In this document: one piece after another, positions 30,006 to 39,543 of the stretch
Layout: the number at the start of each line of letters is the position of its first letter
How positions within the stretch are numbered: position 1 is the first letter of the stretch
Assembly: GCA_019056595.1 (NCBI GenBank)
Contig: CP036163.1
Span: forward strand, 2,170,001 to 2,234,000
DNA length: 64,000 nt
Reading direction: 5' to 3'
Source of the DNA: Pectobacterium atrosepticum
GTDB taxonomy: Bacteria > Pseudomonadota > Gammaproteobacteria > Enterobacterales > Enterobacteriaceae
Made by a program: the position numbers and the translations under genes
The notes under the pieces: generated by a model
What the model was told of the DNA's origin: nothing
Seen by the model: the letters and a program-made list of their open reading frames with translations, nothing else
The model's database searches: none

Positions 30006-30039
30006 AAAAAGCCGCCTTCACTGAAGGCCGGCTTTTTTC
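30006..30039 (-). terminator. efp terminator
   Basis: Long hairpin with AAAAAAGCCGGCC-type arms around a TCAGTG loop, ending in a T-run on the minus strand, eight bases after the efp stop. Confidence 0.88.
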
Positions 30040-30046
30040 GCATTAA

Positions 30047-30613
30047 TTACTTAACGCGTGAAACGTATTCGCCAGAACGCGTATCAACTCTGACAACTTC
30101 GCCGATCTGTACGAACAATGGCACTTTAACCACGGCGCCGGTGCTCAGCGTCGCTGGCTTACCACCCGTCCCTGCGGTATCGCCTTTCAGACCCGGATCG
30201 GTATCGGTGATTTCAGCTTCGATGAAATTCGGCGGCAGAACGGTGATCGGGCGGCCATCCCACAGCGTAACGATACATTCTGCGTTGTCTTGTAGCCATT
30301 TTGCAGAATCACCAACGGTCTTCTCTTCAACCTGATGCTGTTCAAACGTCTCAGGGTGCATGAAGTGGTAGAACTCACCGTCGTTATATAGGTAGTTCAT
30401 GTTGGTATCTACTACGTCTGCACCTTCTAGTGAGTCGGTAGACTTGAAGGTTTTTTCAACGCGAGAGCCCGTCAACAGACGACGCATTTTTACACGAGCA
30501 AAAGCCTGGCCTTTACCCGGCTTCACAAATTCACTGGATTCGATGGCATACGGCTCGCTTTCGAATATGATTTTAAGACCGGAACGGAAATCGTTGCTAG
30601 AATAAGTCGCCAT
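30047..30613 (-). CDS. efp: Elongation factor P
   Basis: Binds ribosomes stalled on polyproline and speeds peptide bond formation. Three OB-type domains over 188 residues. The modified lysine is Lys34 in [10 protein letters not shown], the target of EpmA/EpmB. Divergent from epmB with 41 bp between starts, so enzyme and substrate genes may share control. Confidence 0.97.
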   Translation of the reverse strand: MATYSSNDFRSGLKIIFESEPYAIESSEFVKPGKGQAFARVKMRRLLTGSRVEKTFKSTDSLEGADVVDTNMNYLYNDGEFYHFMHPETFEQHQVEEKTVGDSAKWLQDNAECIVTLWDGRPITVLPPNFIEAEITDTDPGLKGDTAGTGGKPATLSTGAVVKVPLFVQIGEVVRVDTRSGEYVSRVK

Positions 30614-30654
30614 AAAGGCCCTCTATAATTTTAATACTGGTACGAAGCCAAAAA

Positions 30655-31698
30655 ATGGCACACATTGTAACCCTAAATATACCTTCCAGAGAAGATTGGT
30701 TGCAGCAACTTGCAGACGTAATTACCGATCCTGATGAATTACTGCAACTTTTGGCACTGAACGATCACGCTAAACTCCGGCAAGGCAATGATGCACGTAG
30801 GCTTTTTGCTCTGCGAGTACCACGCGCATTCGCCGCCCGGATGCAAAAAGGTAATCCTGACGATCCGTTATTGCTACAGGTTCTGACCGCGCGTGCGGAA
30901 TTTATTGTCACCCCGGGCTTCACTCATGACCCACTTGATGAGCAACACAGCGTCGTCCCAGGGCTATTGCACAAATATCACAACCGCGCCCTGCTGCTAG
31001 TTAAAGGCGGCTGCGCGGTAAATTGCCGCTACTGCTTCCGCCGCCATTTCCCGTATCAGGATAATCAGGGTAACAAGGCAAACTGGCTTCAGGCGCTGGA
31101 TTATATCCGCCAACACCCTGAACTGGATGAAATCATTTTTTCCGGTGGCGACCCGCTGATGGCCAAAGACCACGAACTGGACTGGCTGATCACCGAACTG
31201 GAACACATCCCGCATCTGAAACGCCTGCGCATTCACAGTCGCTTGCCTGTGGTGATCCCCGCACGCATTACCGATGCACTGTGCGATCGTTTGTCCCGCA
31301 GTTCACTTCAGGTGCTGCTGGTGACGCATATTAACCACCCGCAGGAAATTGATCCTGATTTAACACAAAGTATGGCGCGTTTGCGCCGCTCAGGCGTGAC
31401 GTTGCTCAATCAAAGCGTGCTACTGCGCGGAGTGAATGACAGCGCAGAGACGTTGGCTCGACTCAGCAATGCATTATTTGACGCAGGAATTTTGCCTTAT
31501 TACCTGCACGTACTGGATAAGGTACAGGGTGCTGCTCATTTTCTGGTGGATGACAACGAAGCTCGCGTCTTAGTCAAAGCGCTAATGAAGAAGGTATCCG
31601 GCTATCTCGTGCCCCGTCTAGCGCGGGAAATCGGTGGCGAAGCCAGTAAAACACCGCTTGATTTAGGGATGAAACAGCATCAGGACGACGCTGAGTGA
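30655..31698 (+). CDS. epmB: EF-P beta-lysylation protein (lysine 2,3-aminomutase)
   Basis: A radical SAM enzyme that turns (S)-alpha-lysine into (R)-beta-lysine for EF-P. The SAM-cluster motif is CAVNCRYCFRRHF (C-x3-C-x2-C). PLP and glycine-rich motifs lie in IIFSGGDPLM; the PLP lysine is expected near the C-terminus (HYxKV-like LHVLDKVQGA). 347 residues, as usual. Confidence 0.97.
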   Translation: MAHIVTLNIPSREDWLQQLADVITDPDELLQLLALNDHAKLRQGNDARRLFALRVPRAFAARMQKGNPDDPLLLQVLTARAEFIVTPGFTHDPLDEQHSVVPGLLHKYHNRALLLVKGGCAVNCRYCFRRHFPYQDNQGNKANWLQALDYIRQHPELDEIIFSGGDPLMAKDHELDWLITELEHIPHLKRLRIHSRLPVVIPARITDALCDRLSRSSLQVLLVTHINHPQEIDPDLTQSMARLRRSGVTLLNQSVLLRGVNDSAETLARLSNALFDAGILPYYLHVLDKVQGAAHFLVDDNEARVLVKALMKKVSGYLVPRLAREIGGEASKTPLDLGMKQHQDDAE

Positions 31699-31762
31699 TC
31701 GAGTGGGTAAAAACGAGGCGAGAGCAGGTTGTTTCCCCACCCTCACCCGGTTTCTCTTTAGC

Positions 31763-32107
31763 TTAAGGACACTTGTAAACGCTGCCGTTCATCTTGCTGT
31801 CTAGCGGTGCAAAGCTTGACCAGAAGGTTTCACTCGAGCTGGTGGCACCATAGATGGTATTGCCGCCCATCGCCGCCGCTTTATTACGTAGATCGTTTGC
31901 CGCACCGCGCATAGAACTACCGTCGCTATGGTTGCCCGCCAGCCAGTTAGACTGACTACCGCTAACTTGCCCCAACAGCTGACATTCGCTTCCTGGTTTG
32001 GTATCCGTGAACGTCACGGCCTGCCCAGCGGTACTGAGTTGACTGTTGCTACTACATCCAGCCAGTAAAACTGCCGCTGATAGACCCAACAAAATACGAA
32101 CCTGCAT
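31763..32107 (-). CDS. DUF4156 lipoprotein (YjeI-like)
   Basis: 114 residues; the signal peptide ends in the lipobox LLAGC followed by SSNSQLS, so a membrane lipoprotein. The mature domain has a conserved Cys (ECQLLG), AANDLRNKAAAMGGNTIYG and a final YKCP. Function unknown; next to epmB as in E. coli. Confidence 0.9.
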   Translation of the reverse strand: MQVRILLGLSAAVLLAGCSSNSQLSTAGQAVTFTDTKPGSECQLLGQVSGSQSNWLAGNHSDGSSMRGAANDLRNKAAAMGGNTIYGATSSSETFWSSFAPLDSKMNGSVYKCP

Positions 32108-32150
32108 GTCTTCCTCCTTGCGATTGAAAAAACAAAGGGCACAGGCCCGA

Positions 32151-33800
32151 TTAGTTACGCCACGCTTTGAAGCGGTTGATCAGCCCGTTGGTGGAACTGT
32201 CATGGCTGTCGATCGTACTGTCACTTTCCAGCTCTGGCAGAATACGGTTTGCCAGTTGCTTACCTAACTCCACGCCCCACTGATCGAACGTGAAGATGTT
32301 CAGGATCGCGCCCTGAGTAAAGATCTTGTGCTCATACAGTGCGATCAACGCGCCTAGGCTGTATGGCGTAATGTCGCGCAGCAGGATGGAGTTGGTCGGA
32401 CGGTTGCCTTCAAAAACTTTAAACGGCGCAACGTGTTCCACCTCTTTTGCACTTTTGCCTGCCGCCGTAAATTCCGCTTCAACAACCTCACGGCTCTTAC
32501 CAAACGCCAGCGCTTCCGTCTGCGCAAAGAAGTTCGACAGCAGTTTGCTGTGGTGATCGCTCAATGGGTTATGGCTGGTCGCTGGCGCAATGAAATCACA
32601 CGGAACCAGCTTGGTGCCCTGATGAATCAACTGGTAGAAAGCATGCTGGCCGTTCGTACCCGGTTCACCCCAGATAATCGGCCCAGTCTGGTAATCCACC
32701 GGATTACCGTTGCGATCGGTAGATTTCCCGTTGGATTCCATATTTCCCTGTTGGAAATAGGCAGCAAAGCGGTGCATGTATTGGTCATACGGCAAAATCG
32801 CTTCGGTTTCTGCACCGAAGAAATTGTTGTACCAAATGCCGATCAGCGCCAGCAACACGGGCAGGTTTTTCTCCGCAGGGGTGGAAGCAAAGTGCTTGTC
32901 CATCGCATGCGCGCCGCTAAGCAGCTTTTCAAAATTATCAAAGCCCAGAGAAAGAATGATCGACAACCCAATCGCCGACCACAGGGAGTAGCGTCCGCCG
33001 ACCCAATCCCAGAATTCGAACATGTTGTTGGTATCGATACCAAATTCGCCGACGGCTTTCGCATTGGTAGACAACGCGGCAAAGTGCTTGGCAACGTGTT
33101 TCTCATCCTGCGCCGTTTTCAGGAACCAGTCGCGCGCGCTATGCGCGTTGGTCATGGTTTCCTGCGTGGTGAAGGTTTTAGAGGCAACAAGGAACAGCGT
33201 GGTTTCTGGGTTCAGCGGCTTCAACGTTTCAGCAATATGCGTGCCGTCAACGTTGGAGACAAAGTGCATGTTGAGGTGGTTTTTATAAGGCTTCAGCGCT
33301 TCCGTTACCATGAACGGCCCCAGATCGGAACCGCCGATACCAATGTTAACCACATCGGTAATCGTTTTTCCGGTATAGCCTTTCCACTCACCGCCGATCA
33401 CGCGTTCGCTGAAATCTTTCATCTTCGCCAGCACCGCGTTGACTTCCGGCATCACATCCTTGCCATCCACCAGAATCGGCGTGTTGCTACGGTTACGCAG
33501 GGCAACGTGCAGAACGGCGCGATCTTCCGTGCGGTTGATTTTCTCTCCCGCAAACATGGCGTGAATCGCCGCAGGCAGGTCAGTTTCCCGTGCCAGCGCG
33601 TGCAGTTTTTCCATGGTTTCCGCCGTGATGCGGTTTTTGGAGTAATCCACCAGCATCTGATCGTCGAACGTCGCGGAAAAATGCGCGAAACGGTCGCTAT
33701 CCTGCGCAAACAGCTCGCTGATTTTCACGTCTTTCATCGCGTCAAAATGGGTTTGTAATGCCTGCCAGGCAGCAGTTTGGCTTGGATTGATATTTTTCAT
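32151..33800 (-). CDS. pgi: Glucose-6-phosphate isomerase
   Basis: Interconverts glucose-6-P and fructose-6-P in the cytosol. 549 residues like E. coli. Signatures visible: [32 protein letters not shown], and the PGI signature [10 protein letters not shown]-like stretch [15 protein letters not shown]. Catalytic Glu, His and Lys are in these blocks. Long antisense frames across it are shadows. Confidence 0.98.
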   Translation of the reverse strand: MKNINPSQTAAWQALQTHFDAMKDVKISELFAQDSDRFAHFSATFDDQMLVDYSKNRITAETMEKLHALARETDLPAAIHAMFAGEKINRTEDRAVLHVALRNRSNTPILVDGKDVMPEVNAVLAKMKDFSERVIGGEWKGYTGKTITDVVNIGIGGSDLGPFMVTEALKPYKNHLNMHFVSNVDGTHIAETLKPLNPETTLFLVASKTFTTQETMTNAHSARDWFLKTAQDEKHVAKHFAALSTNAKAVGEFGIDTNNMFEFWDWVGGRYSLWSAIGLSIILSLGFDNFEKLLSGAHAMDKHFASTPAEKNLPVLLALIGIWYNNFFGAETEAILPYDQYMHRFAAYFQQGNMESNGKSTDRNGNPVDYQTGPIIWGEPGTNGQHAFYQLIHQGTKLVPCDFIAPATSHNPLSDHHSKLLSNFFAQTEALAFGKSREVVEAEFTAAGKSAKEVEHVAPFKVFEGNRPTNSILLRDITPYSLGALIALYEHKIFTQGAILNIFTFDQWGVELGKQLANRILPELESDSTIDSHDSSTNGLINRFKAWRN

Positions 33801-33966
33801 AATGCGACTTTCTCTCTAAGCATGAGTTCAAAGTGACTGAATCGATTGTATCCCTTAAAATCCCAATTGAGATCCCTTTTCTTGCTAAATGCGGTTCATG
33901 ACCTGTAGTTTACTGACAGATTGTTTATTGACAGAAACCGCATAACCCGTTATTTCTAACACCGTA

Positions 33967-33987
33967 CTTGCACACTCGGTGTGCAAG
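33967..33987 (+). promoter_or_regulatory. Perfect hairpin just before the lysine aptamer
   Basis: CTTGCACAC-TCG-GTGTGCAAG: a 9-bp stem with a three-base loop directly abutting the P1 stem of the riboswitch. E. coli has a similar hairpin (different bases) in the same place, so it is probably part of the leader RNA. Confidence 0.65.
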
Positions 33988-34173
33988 CCAGAAGAGGCGC
34001 GTCGCCCAGGTAAGATATCGGAGGAACCGTAATCCGCTGATGATATCCGAGGGGGAGCGACGCCGAGATGCGGTGAAATACGGCTTTCACCCTATCGACT
34101 ACAGAGGCTGAATCCTCTGGGTTGTCACCGGATTCGTCCTGATGGACGTCCAGCAAGGTGGAGCGCTTCTGGG
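33988..34173 (+). promoter_or_regulatory. Lysine riboswitch (L box) of lysC
   Basis: P1 is CCAGAAG (33988-33994) with CTTCTGG (34167-34173). Conserved core segments appear in order: GAGGCGCG, CCAGGTAAG, GAGGGGGAGCGACGCCGAG, GGCTGAATCCTCTGGGTTGTC and CAAGGTGGAGCGC. Binding of lysine turns off lysC expression. The approximately 115 bp after P1 should hold the expression platform; C/T-rich tracts there could sequester the start. Confidence 0.95.
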
Positions 34174-34290
34174 TGTATCGTAGTCATTTTCTACGCCTGC
34201 CCCCTACTTCTGCTCTCCCCCTGTGCCAAGGCTGATTAATGGAATGCTGTTTACTGAAAACAGCCTACCCCTGACACGAGGTTTTTTGAC

Positions 34291-35667
34291 ATGTCTGCAA
34301 CTGAAGTATCCGCAAACGCGAACGCTACCGTTATTGCCAAATTTGGCGGCACCAGCGTCGCGGACTTTGACGCCATGAACCGCAGCGCCGATGTGGTGTT
34401 ATCTAATCCAAATGTACGCGTTGTGGTGCTGTCGGCATCGGCTGGCATTACCAATTTATTGGTCGCGCTCGCAGAAGGTCAAACTCCAGAAACGCGCGCT
34501 GAACATCTGGCGAAGATCCGCCAGATTCAATACGCCATCATCGACAGGCTGACCAACCAAAGCGTTATTCGCGATGAGATTGATCGCATGCTAGACAGCG
34601 TCACCACGCTGTCTGAAGCAGCAGCGCTGGCTACTTCCAATGCGCTAACCGATGAACTGGTCAGCCATGGCGAGCTGATGTCCACCCTGCTGTTTGTCGA
34701 AATTTTACGCCAGCGTGATGTCATTGCAGAGTGGTTTGATGTGCGCAAAATCATGCGTACAGACGATCACTTTGGCCGTGCACAGCCGGATTGCGACGTG
34801 CTGGGTGAGCTGACTCGTAGCCAGTTGCAGCCGCGCCTTGAACAAGGTCTGGTGATTACTCAGGGCTTTATCGGCAGCGAAGCGAAAGGCCGTACGACCA
34901 CACTGGGCCGTGGTGGTAGCGATTATACTGCGGCGCTGCTGGGCGAAGCGCTCAACGTCAGCCGGATTGATATCTGGACCGACGTTCCCGGCATTTATAC
35001 CACCGACCCACGCGTGGTGCCGACGGCGAAACGCATCGATCAAATCATGTTTGAAGAAGCCGCTGAAATGGCAACATTTGGCGCGAAAGTTCTGCATCCA
35101 GCCACACTATTGCCTGCGGTTCGCAGCGACATTCCGGTGTTCGTCGGCTCCAGCAAAGATCCGGCTGCTGGCGGTACACTGGTGTGCAATAAAACTGAAA
35201 ATCCACCGCTGTTCCGCGCGCTGGCGCTACGTCGTAAGCAAACGCTGCTCACGCTGCACAGTCTCAACATGCTGCACACACGCGGTTTTCTGGCCGAAGT
35301 GTTCAGTATTTTGGCACGCCACAACATCTCCGTTGACCTTATCACGACGTCAGAAGTCAACGTGGCGCTCACGCTCGATACGACCGGCTCCACCTCAACG
35401 GGCGGTAGTCTGCTGTCCAGCGCCTTGCTGACCGAGCTGTCATCACTGTGTCGAGTCGAGGTTGAAGAGAATTTATCGCTGGTCGCGCTGATCGGCAATA
35501 AGCTGTCTCAGGCCTGTGGTGTAGGGAAAGAAGTGTTTGGCGTGCTTGAACCTTTCCGCATTCGCCTGATCTGCTACGGCGCCAGCAGCAACAACCTGTG
35601 CTTCCTGGTACCCGGTGACGACGCCGAGCGGGTGGTGCAGACGCTGCACCGCAGCCTGTTCGAGTAA
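34291..35667 (+). CDS. lysC: Lysine-sensitive aspartokinase III
   Basis: Phosphorylates aspartate, first step to lysine, methionine and threonine. Kinase motif AKFGGTSVADFDAMNRS near the start, FIGSEAKGRTTTLGRGGSDYT in the middle, and two C-terminal ACT domains for lysine feedback (HSLNMLHTRGFLAEVF and VALIGNKLSQACGV). 458 residues. Controlled by the upstream lysine riboswitch. Confidence 0.97.
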   Translation: MSATEVSANANATVIAKFGGTSVADFDAMNRSADVVLSNPNVRVVVLSASAGITNLLVALAEGQTPETRAEHLAKIRQIQYAIIDRLTNQSVIRDEIDRMLDSVTTLSEAAALATSNALTDELVSHGELMSTLLFVEILRQRDVIAEWFDVRKIMRTDDHFGRAQPDCDVLGELTRSQLQPRLEQGLVITQGFIGSEAKGRTTTLGRGGSDYTAALLGEALNVSRIDIWTDVPGIYTTDPRVVPTAKRIDQIMFEEAAEMATFGAKVLHPATLLPAVRSDIPVFVGSSKDPAAGGTLVCNKTENPPLFRALALRRKQTLLTLHSLNMLHTRGFLAEVFSILARHNISVDLITTSEVNVALTLDTTGSTSTGGSLLSSALLTELSSLCRVEVEENLSLVALIGNKLSQACGVGKEVFGVLEPFRIRLICYGASSNNLCFLVPGDDAERVVQTLHRSLFE

Positions 35668-35672
35668 ATTCG

Positions 35673-35721
35673 CTGTCTCCGTACTGTCTCTTAGTCACAT
35701 TTTATGTGAACACGGAGACAG
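35673..35721 (+). terminator. Nested hairpin after lysC
   Basis: Outer arms CTGTCTCCGT and ACGGAGACAG (10 bp perfect) enclose an inner TCACAT/ATGTGA hairpin. It lies five bases after the stop codon. The 3' arm ends where repeat copy A begins. The U-run is short. Confidence 0.6.
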
Positions 35722-35974
35722 TTTCGTGCGCGATAATGACGTCGTTTTCATGCTACCTCGTAGCACGCGCCCGACACAGGGCGGCTCAGTCGCCGTCGCC
35801 CTGTGAACCCTGGCTTCCGGCTAAATTATGCCGCTGCGCGATACCTTCGTCGGTATCAGGCTTAACGGACCGCTTGCGACACGTTCCCGACGTGGCGCAA
35901 GCTTTCGCGGCATCCATGCCGCTCATCCTAAGCCGGCTATCTCCTCAGCATAATTTCTTACGCCAGATAACAGC
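35721..35974 (+). repeat. Structured dispersed repeat, copy A
   Basis: About 254 bp, homologous to copies at 48081-48335 (same strand) and 43008-43259 (opposite strand). Hairpins: CACAGGGCG/CGCCCTGTG (35775-35805), CTTGCG-A-CACGT/ACGTG-G-CGCAAG (35873-35901), GCGGC/GCCGC (35907-35922), and a closing stem AAATTATGC/GCATAATTT (35823-35831 with 35948-35956). Shares about 60 nearly identical bases with copy B at the left end. Unknown type: candidate structured RNA or non-autonomous element. Confidence 0.85.
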
Positions 35975-36045
35975 CAACCCGCTTGCAGCCCGCATAAAAA
36001 TATAACCAAGAGACTACCGTATTAAGTAAAGCCCCACCGAAGGGA

Positions 36046-37692
36046 TCACAATGTTAACGGTGATTCTTCGCGATCTTCGTCCCCGTCCTGCTGCACAATC
36101 AATACGTTATACGCCACCGCGCAGAACAGGGAGTTCAGTCGATTCATGTCCCCAAGTAAGCTCAAATGGAGCGAACTGGTTTCCAGACTCTGTACGTTGT
36201 GCTGATGTAAGCGGTCGACATGTGCATGCGCATAACGGCGGTTCATAATGCGGAAGCGGTGTTTAGCACGGCGCAGGCGTTTCGCACTGGCGACGTCCTC
36301 CGACAGGAAAACCGACAGCCCCAGACGAAGATTCGCCAGTAACTGTTCATGCAATTGGTTCAACTCTTCCAGCCCCTGTGCGGAAAACGCCATGCGTACA
36401 CCGGATGAATGATTGGCGATGTCATCAGCCATGCGTTCGATAATATCCCCCGCCTGTTCCAGATTCAGCGCCACTTCAATCACCTCAGCCCAGCGTCGGG
36501 AATCCCGTTCATCCAACCCGTCCTTTTGAATCTGCGCCAGATAGAGCTTAATCGCGGTATAAAGGATATCGACATCATCATCAAGCCGACGAATCTCCCG
36601 CCGCTGCATATGGTCGCCCTGCAAGACTTCGCGGTACAAACGCAGCATCTGCTCTAGCACATCGCCAATTCGCAGCGTTTCTCGCGCGGCATTGGTTAGC
36701 GCTAGAGCCGGTGTATCCAGTGAGCTCGTATCCAGATGACGAGGCTTCATCTGGAGGTCGACCTGCGGCGAGTCAGCAATCATCGCGCAGGACAGGCGTG
36801 CGACCACGCCGGTAAGCGGAATCAGCAGCAGGCAACGAATCAGGTTGTAGAACAGGTGGAAGTAGATCACCAACTCTTCAGCGCTTAACGGAATGCGCGT
36901 CAGCCAGCGCGAAAGCGGCTCAACCAGCGGCAGCACGACCAAACAGCCTATCAGCTTGAACAGCATGCTGCCGAGCGCCACGCGTCGACCTGCCGCATTC
37001 TGCGTCGAGGTGTTCATCATCGTCAGTAATCCGCTACCCAGATTGGCGCCGATGACCAGACACATCGCCACTTCCAGCGAAATCACGCCGCTTGCCGTCA
37101 AGGTTGCCGTCAACAACACCGCCGCTAGGCTGGAATAGGTAATCACCGCGAATAGCGCGCCAGCCAAAGCATCCAGCATGACGTCGCCCGTCAATGACGA
37201 AAATAGTACCTTCACGCCCGATGTTTGCGTGATCGGGGCCGCGGCAACGACAATCATTTCCAGCGCCAGCAAAATCAGCCCAAGCCCAATCGCCACGCGA
37301 CCAATCTGGCCGACTCGCATCTGTTTACGGCTGAGGAAAAATACCACGCCAAAAAAAATCAGCAGCGGAGAAAGCCAGGACAGATCGAATGTCAGAATTC
37401 GCACCATCAGTGCCGTACCGACATCCGCCCCGAGAATAATCACCAGCGCAGGCGTTAATGCCACCAAGCCCTGTGAGACAAAAGAGGTGGTCAGCAAAGC
37501 GGTCGCATTGCTGCTCTGCACCAACGCGGTTACGCCAATGCCGGCCATAAAAGCCAATGGTTTTTTCTCAACGCTATCGCTGAGAACCCGCCGTAATTGA
37601 GTGCCATAAACCCGCATGATACCGGTACGCACAATGTGAGTGCCCCACACCAGTAACGCAATCGCAGAGAGGAGATTCAACAGTGTTAACAA
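36046..37692 (-). CDS. yjbB: Na/Pi-cotransporter family protein YjbB
   Basis: An inner-membrane phosphate carrier, linked to Pi export in E. coli. Two Na/Pi-cotransporter repeats with the QSS motif (ALVQSSNATALLTTSFV, and YSSLAAVLLTATLTASGVIS), about eight helices, then a C-terminal PhoU-like helical domain from residue ~330 (ARETLRIGDVLEQMLRLY). The start is placed at a TTG (37692) behind GGAGG, giving the family start MLTLLNLLSA and 548 residues; the frame to 37776 runs through an 18-bp tandem repeat and is unlikely. Confidence 0.9.
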   Translation of the reverse strand: MLTLLNLLSAIALLVWGTHIVRTGIMRVYGTQLRRVLSDSVEKKPLAFMAGIGVTALVQSSNATALLTTSFVSQGLVALTPALVIILGADVGTALMVRILTFDLSWLSPLLIFFGVVFFLSRKQMRVGQIGRVAIGLGLILLALEMIVVAAAPITQTSGVKVLFSSLTGDVMLDALAGALFAVITYSSLAAVLLTATLTASGVISLEVAMCLVIGANLGSGLLTMMNTSTQNAAGRRVALGSMLFKLIGCLVVLPLVEPLSRWLTRIPLSAEELVIYFHLFYNLIRCLLLIPLTGVVARLSCAMIADSPQVDLQMKPRHLDTSSLDTPALALTNAARETLRIGDVLEQMLRLYREVLQGDHMQRREIRRLDDDVDILYTAIKLYLAQIQKDGLDERDSRRWAEVIEVALNLEQAGDIIERMADDIANHSSGVRMAFSAQGLEELNQLHEQLLANLRLGLSVFLSEDVASAKRLRRAKHRFRIMNRRYAHAHVDRLHQHNVQSLETSSLHLSLLGDMNRLNSLFCAVAYNVLIVQQDGDEDREESPLTL

Positions 37693-38017
37693 AAAGTCCG
37701 CGCCTCCAGTTAAACCATGATTTGGTGAAATACAGTGTGTTGATGAAATACAGTGTATTGATGAGGTAATGAACAACCATCTTACCAGATGTTGGCTGGC
37801 GGTACTGCGAGTCAGCCCGCGTCAGAGAAAAATCACGTAACATCAATTAATGATTAAAGTTAATTAACTGACAATATTTAAAAAACAGAATCCAAATCAA
37901 TAAGCCGACAATTTCACCTCATGCCTTTCCCCGTTAACGCTATGCTCTTTTTTATCGCTATAACCATTATGGGTTAGATATCCGTACAACCCTGCTGATC
38001 CCGATTAAGGAAAATGG
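37693..38017. other. Divergent intergenic region yjbB - anion transporter
   Basis: 325 bp with promoters in both directions and the short tandem repeat described separately. AT-rich between 37845 and 37920. No further gene seen. Confidence 0.45.
37723..37766. repeat. 18-bp tandem repeat (about 2.5 units)
   Basis: Unit TGATGAAATACAGTGTAT is repeated from about 37723 to 37766 (first copy GGTGAAATACAGTGTGT, second nearly identical, third partial), just upstream of the yjbB start. Possible regulatory or slippage repeat. Confidence 0.65.
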
Positions 38018-39472
38018 ATGAAGACCAAAACCTCGTATGGACTGAACTGGCTCGCGATGATCGTTATCCTTGTCATCGCCGCTTTTTTTTGGCAAATGGA
38101 ACCCCCAGCAGGCCTAAACCCCGCAGCCTGGCATTCCGCCGTCATTTTTGTGGCAACAATCGTTTGCATTGTCGCTAACGTTCTCCCGATTGGGGCTATC
38201 GGTATTATCAGTATCACGCTCTTTGCCCTGACGTACGCAGCGGGTGATAAAACGGCCAGCGGCGCGATACAAACTGCACTCAGCGATCTGAACAGCTCGT
38301 TAATCTGGCTAATTGTTGTGGCCTTCATGATCGCACGCGGCTTTATCAAAACGGGGCTGGGCCGCCGCATCGCCTTGCAGATGATTCGCCTACTTGGGAA
38401 GCGCACGCTCGGGCTGGCTTACGGTCTGGCCTTTGCCGACCTGGTGCTTTCCCCTGCGATGCCGAGCAACACTGCACGCTGTGGCGGGATTATTTATCCC
38501 ATTGCCGATTCGCTGTCGCGCAGCTTCGATTCCAAGCCGGAAGACGCGTCGCGCAGTAAAATTGGGACCTTCCTAATCACCTGTATCGGTAACGTTAACG
38601 ACGTGACGGCGGCAATGTTTATGACCGCCTACACCGGCAACCTGCTAGCAGTAAAACTGGCAGCCAACGCAGGCGTTACCATTACCTGGGGAAGCTGGTT
38701 TCTGGCGGCGCTCGTCCCCTGTTTGATCTCTTTAGCGATTGTCCCGCTGCTCGTTTACTGGCTGACCAAGCCAGAAATTCGCCATACGCCGGATGCGCCA
38801 AAATTGGCCGTCGCTGAGTTGGCAAAGATGGGTAGTATAAGTCGTGGCGAATGGCTCATGGCATTCACCGTTATCCTGCTGCTGGTGCTGTGGATTTTTG
38901 GCGACCGCTTAGGTGTGGATGCCACGACCGCTTCATTCGTCGGGCTTTCCTTCCTGCTGCTAACCGGCGTACTAAGCTGGGAAGACGTGAAGAACGAGAA
39001 AGGTGCCTGGGATACGCTGATTTGGTTTGCCGCCCTGCTGATGATGGCGAATCAGTTGAAAAAGCTCGGCTTCACTAACTGGTTCGGCGATCTCATCGGC
39101 AGCAATATTGGCCATTTGATGCAGGGAACAAGCTGGGTATTGGTGCTGCTACTGCTGAACGCCGCCTATTTCTACACCCACTATTTCTTCGCCAGCGGCA
39201 ATGCGCAGATCGCCGCGCTTTTTGCAGTGTTCCTCGGTGTCGGGATCAATCTGAACATTCCAGCCGTACCGATGGCGTTCATGCTGGCGTTTACCAGCAG
39301 CCTGTACTGCTCGCTGACGCAATATACTCACGCTCGCGGCCCAATCCTATTCGGCGCTGGCTACGTGCCCACCGCCGTCTGGTGGCGCACTGGCTTTGTC
39401 GTCAGTCTGGTGAATCAGGCGATCTTTATGGGAGCGGGTTTATTGTGGTGGAAAGCCATCGACCTGTATTGA
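38018..39472 (+). CDS. DASS-family anion symporter (dicarboxylate/citrate/tartrate type)
   Basis: A 484-residue inner-membrane transporter with about 12 helices of the divalent-anion:Na+ symporter group (CitT/TtdT/YbhI-like). Substrate motifs visible: AFADLVLSPAMPSNTARCGGI (SNT motif) and YFYTHYFFASGNAQIAALF. Likely carries a C4/C6 organic acid; exact substrate unknown. Single gene with its own terminator. Confidence 0.9.
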   Translation: MKTKTSYGLNWLAMIVILVIAAFFWQMEPPAGLNPAAWHSAVIFVATIVCIVANVLPIGAIGIISITLFALTYAAGDKTASGAIQTALSDLNSSLIWLIVVAFMIARGFIKTGLGRRIALQMIRLLGKRTLGLAYGLAFADLVLSPAMPSNTARCGGIIYPIADSLSRSFDSKPEDASRSKIGTFLITCIGNVNDVTAAMFMTAYTGNLLAVKLAANAGVTITWGSWFLAALVPCLISLAIVPLLVYWLTKPEIRHTPDAPKLAVAELAKMGSISRGEWLMAFTVILLLVLWIFGDRLGVDATTASFVGLSFLLLTGVLSWEDVKNEKGAWDTLIWFAALLMMANQLKKLGFTNWFGDLIGSNIGHLMQGTSWVLVLLLLNAAYFYTHYFFASGNAQIAALFAVFLGVGINLNIPAVPMAFMLAFTSSLYCSLTQYTHARGPILFGAGYVPTAVWWRTGFVVSLVNQAIFMGAGLLWWKAIDLY

Positions 39473-39495
39473 TCGCTAGCTAATAGATGATGTGA

Positions 39496-39519
39496 AAAAG
39501 CCGAGTTTCCTCGGCTTTT
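39496..39519. terminator. Convergent bidirectional terminator
   Basis: AAAAGCCGAG - TTTC - CTCGGCTTTT: 10-bp perfect stem with A/T tracts on both sides, between the anion transporter and the converging receptor gene. Confidence 0.88.
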
Positions 39520-39543
39520 CATTTTATCGCCACAAGCACACTA

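Larger units (their letters stand above)
33801..34290. other. pgi-lysC intergenic region with riboswitch
   Basis: 490 bp dominated by the lysine riboswitch leader of lysC; the first 160 bp carry the pgi and lysC promoters. No further gene. Confidence 0.6.

Noticed and set aside
32433-33758. 441-codon plus-strand frame antisense to pgi
   Set aside because: Long mirror frame of a highly expressed GC-rich gene; composition (Arg/His/Gln-rich) and lack of recognisable motifs mark it as a shadow.
37692-37776. N-terminal extension of yjbB
   Set aside because: The extension encodes the 18-bp tandem repeat; the TTG with GGAGG gives the family start.
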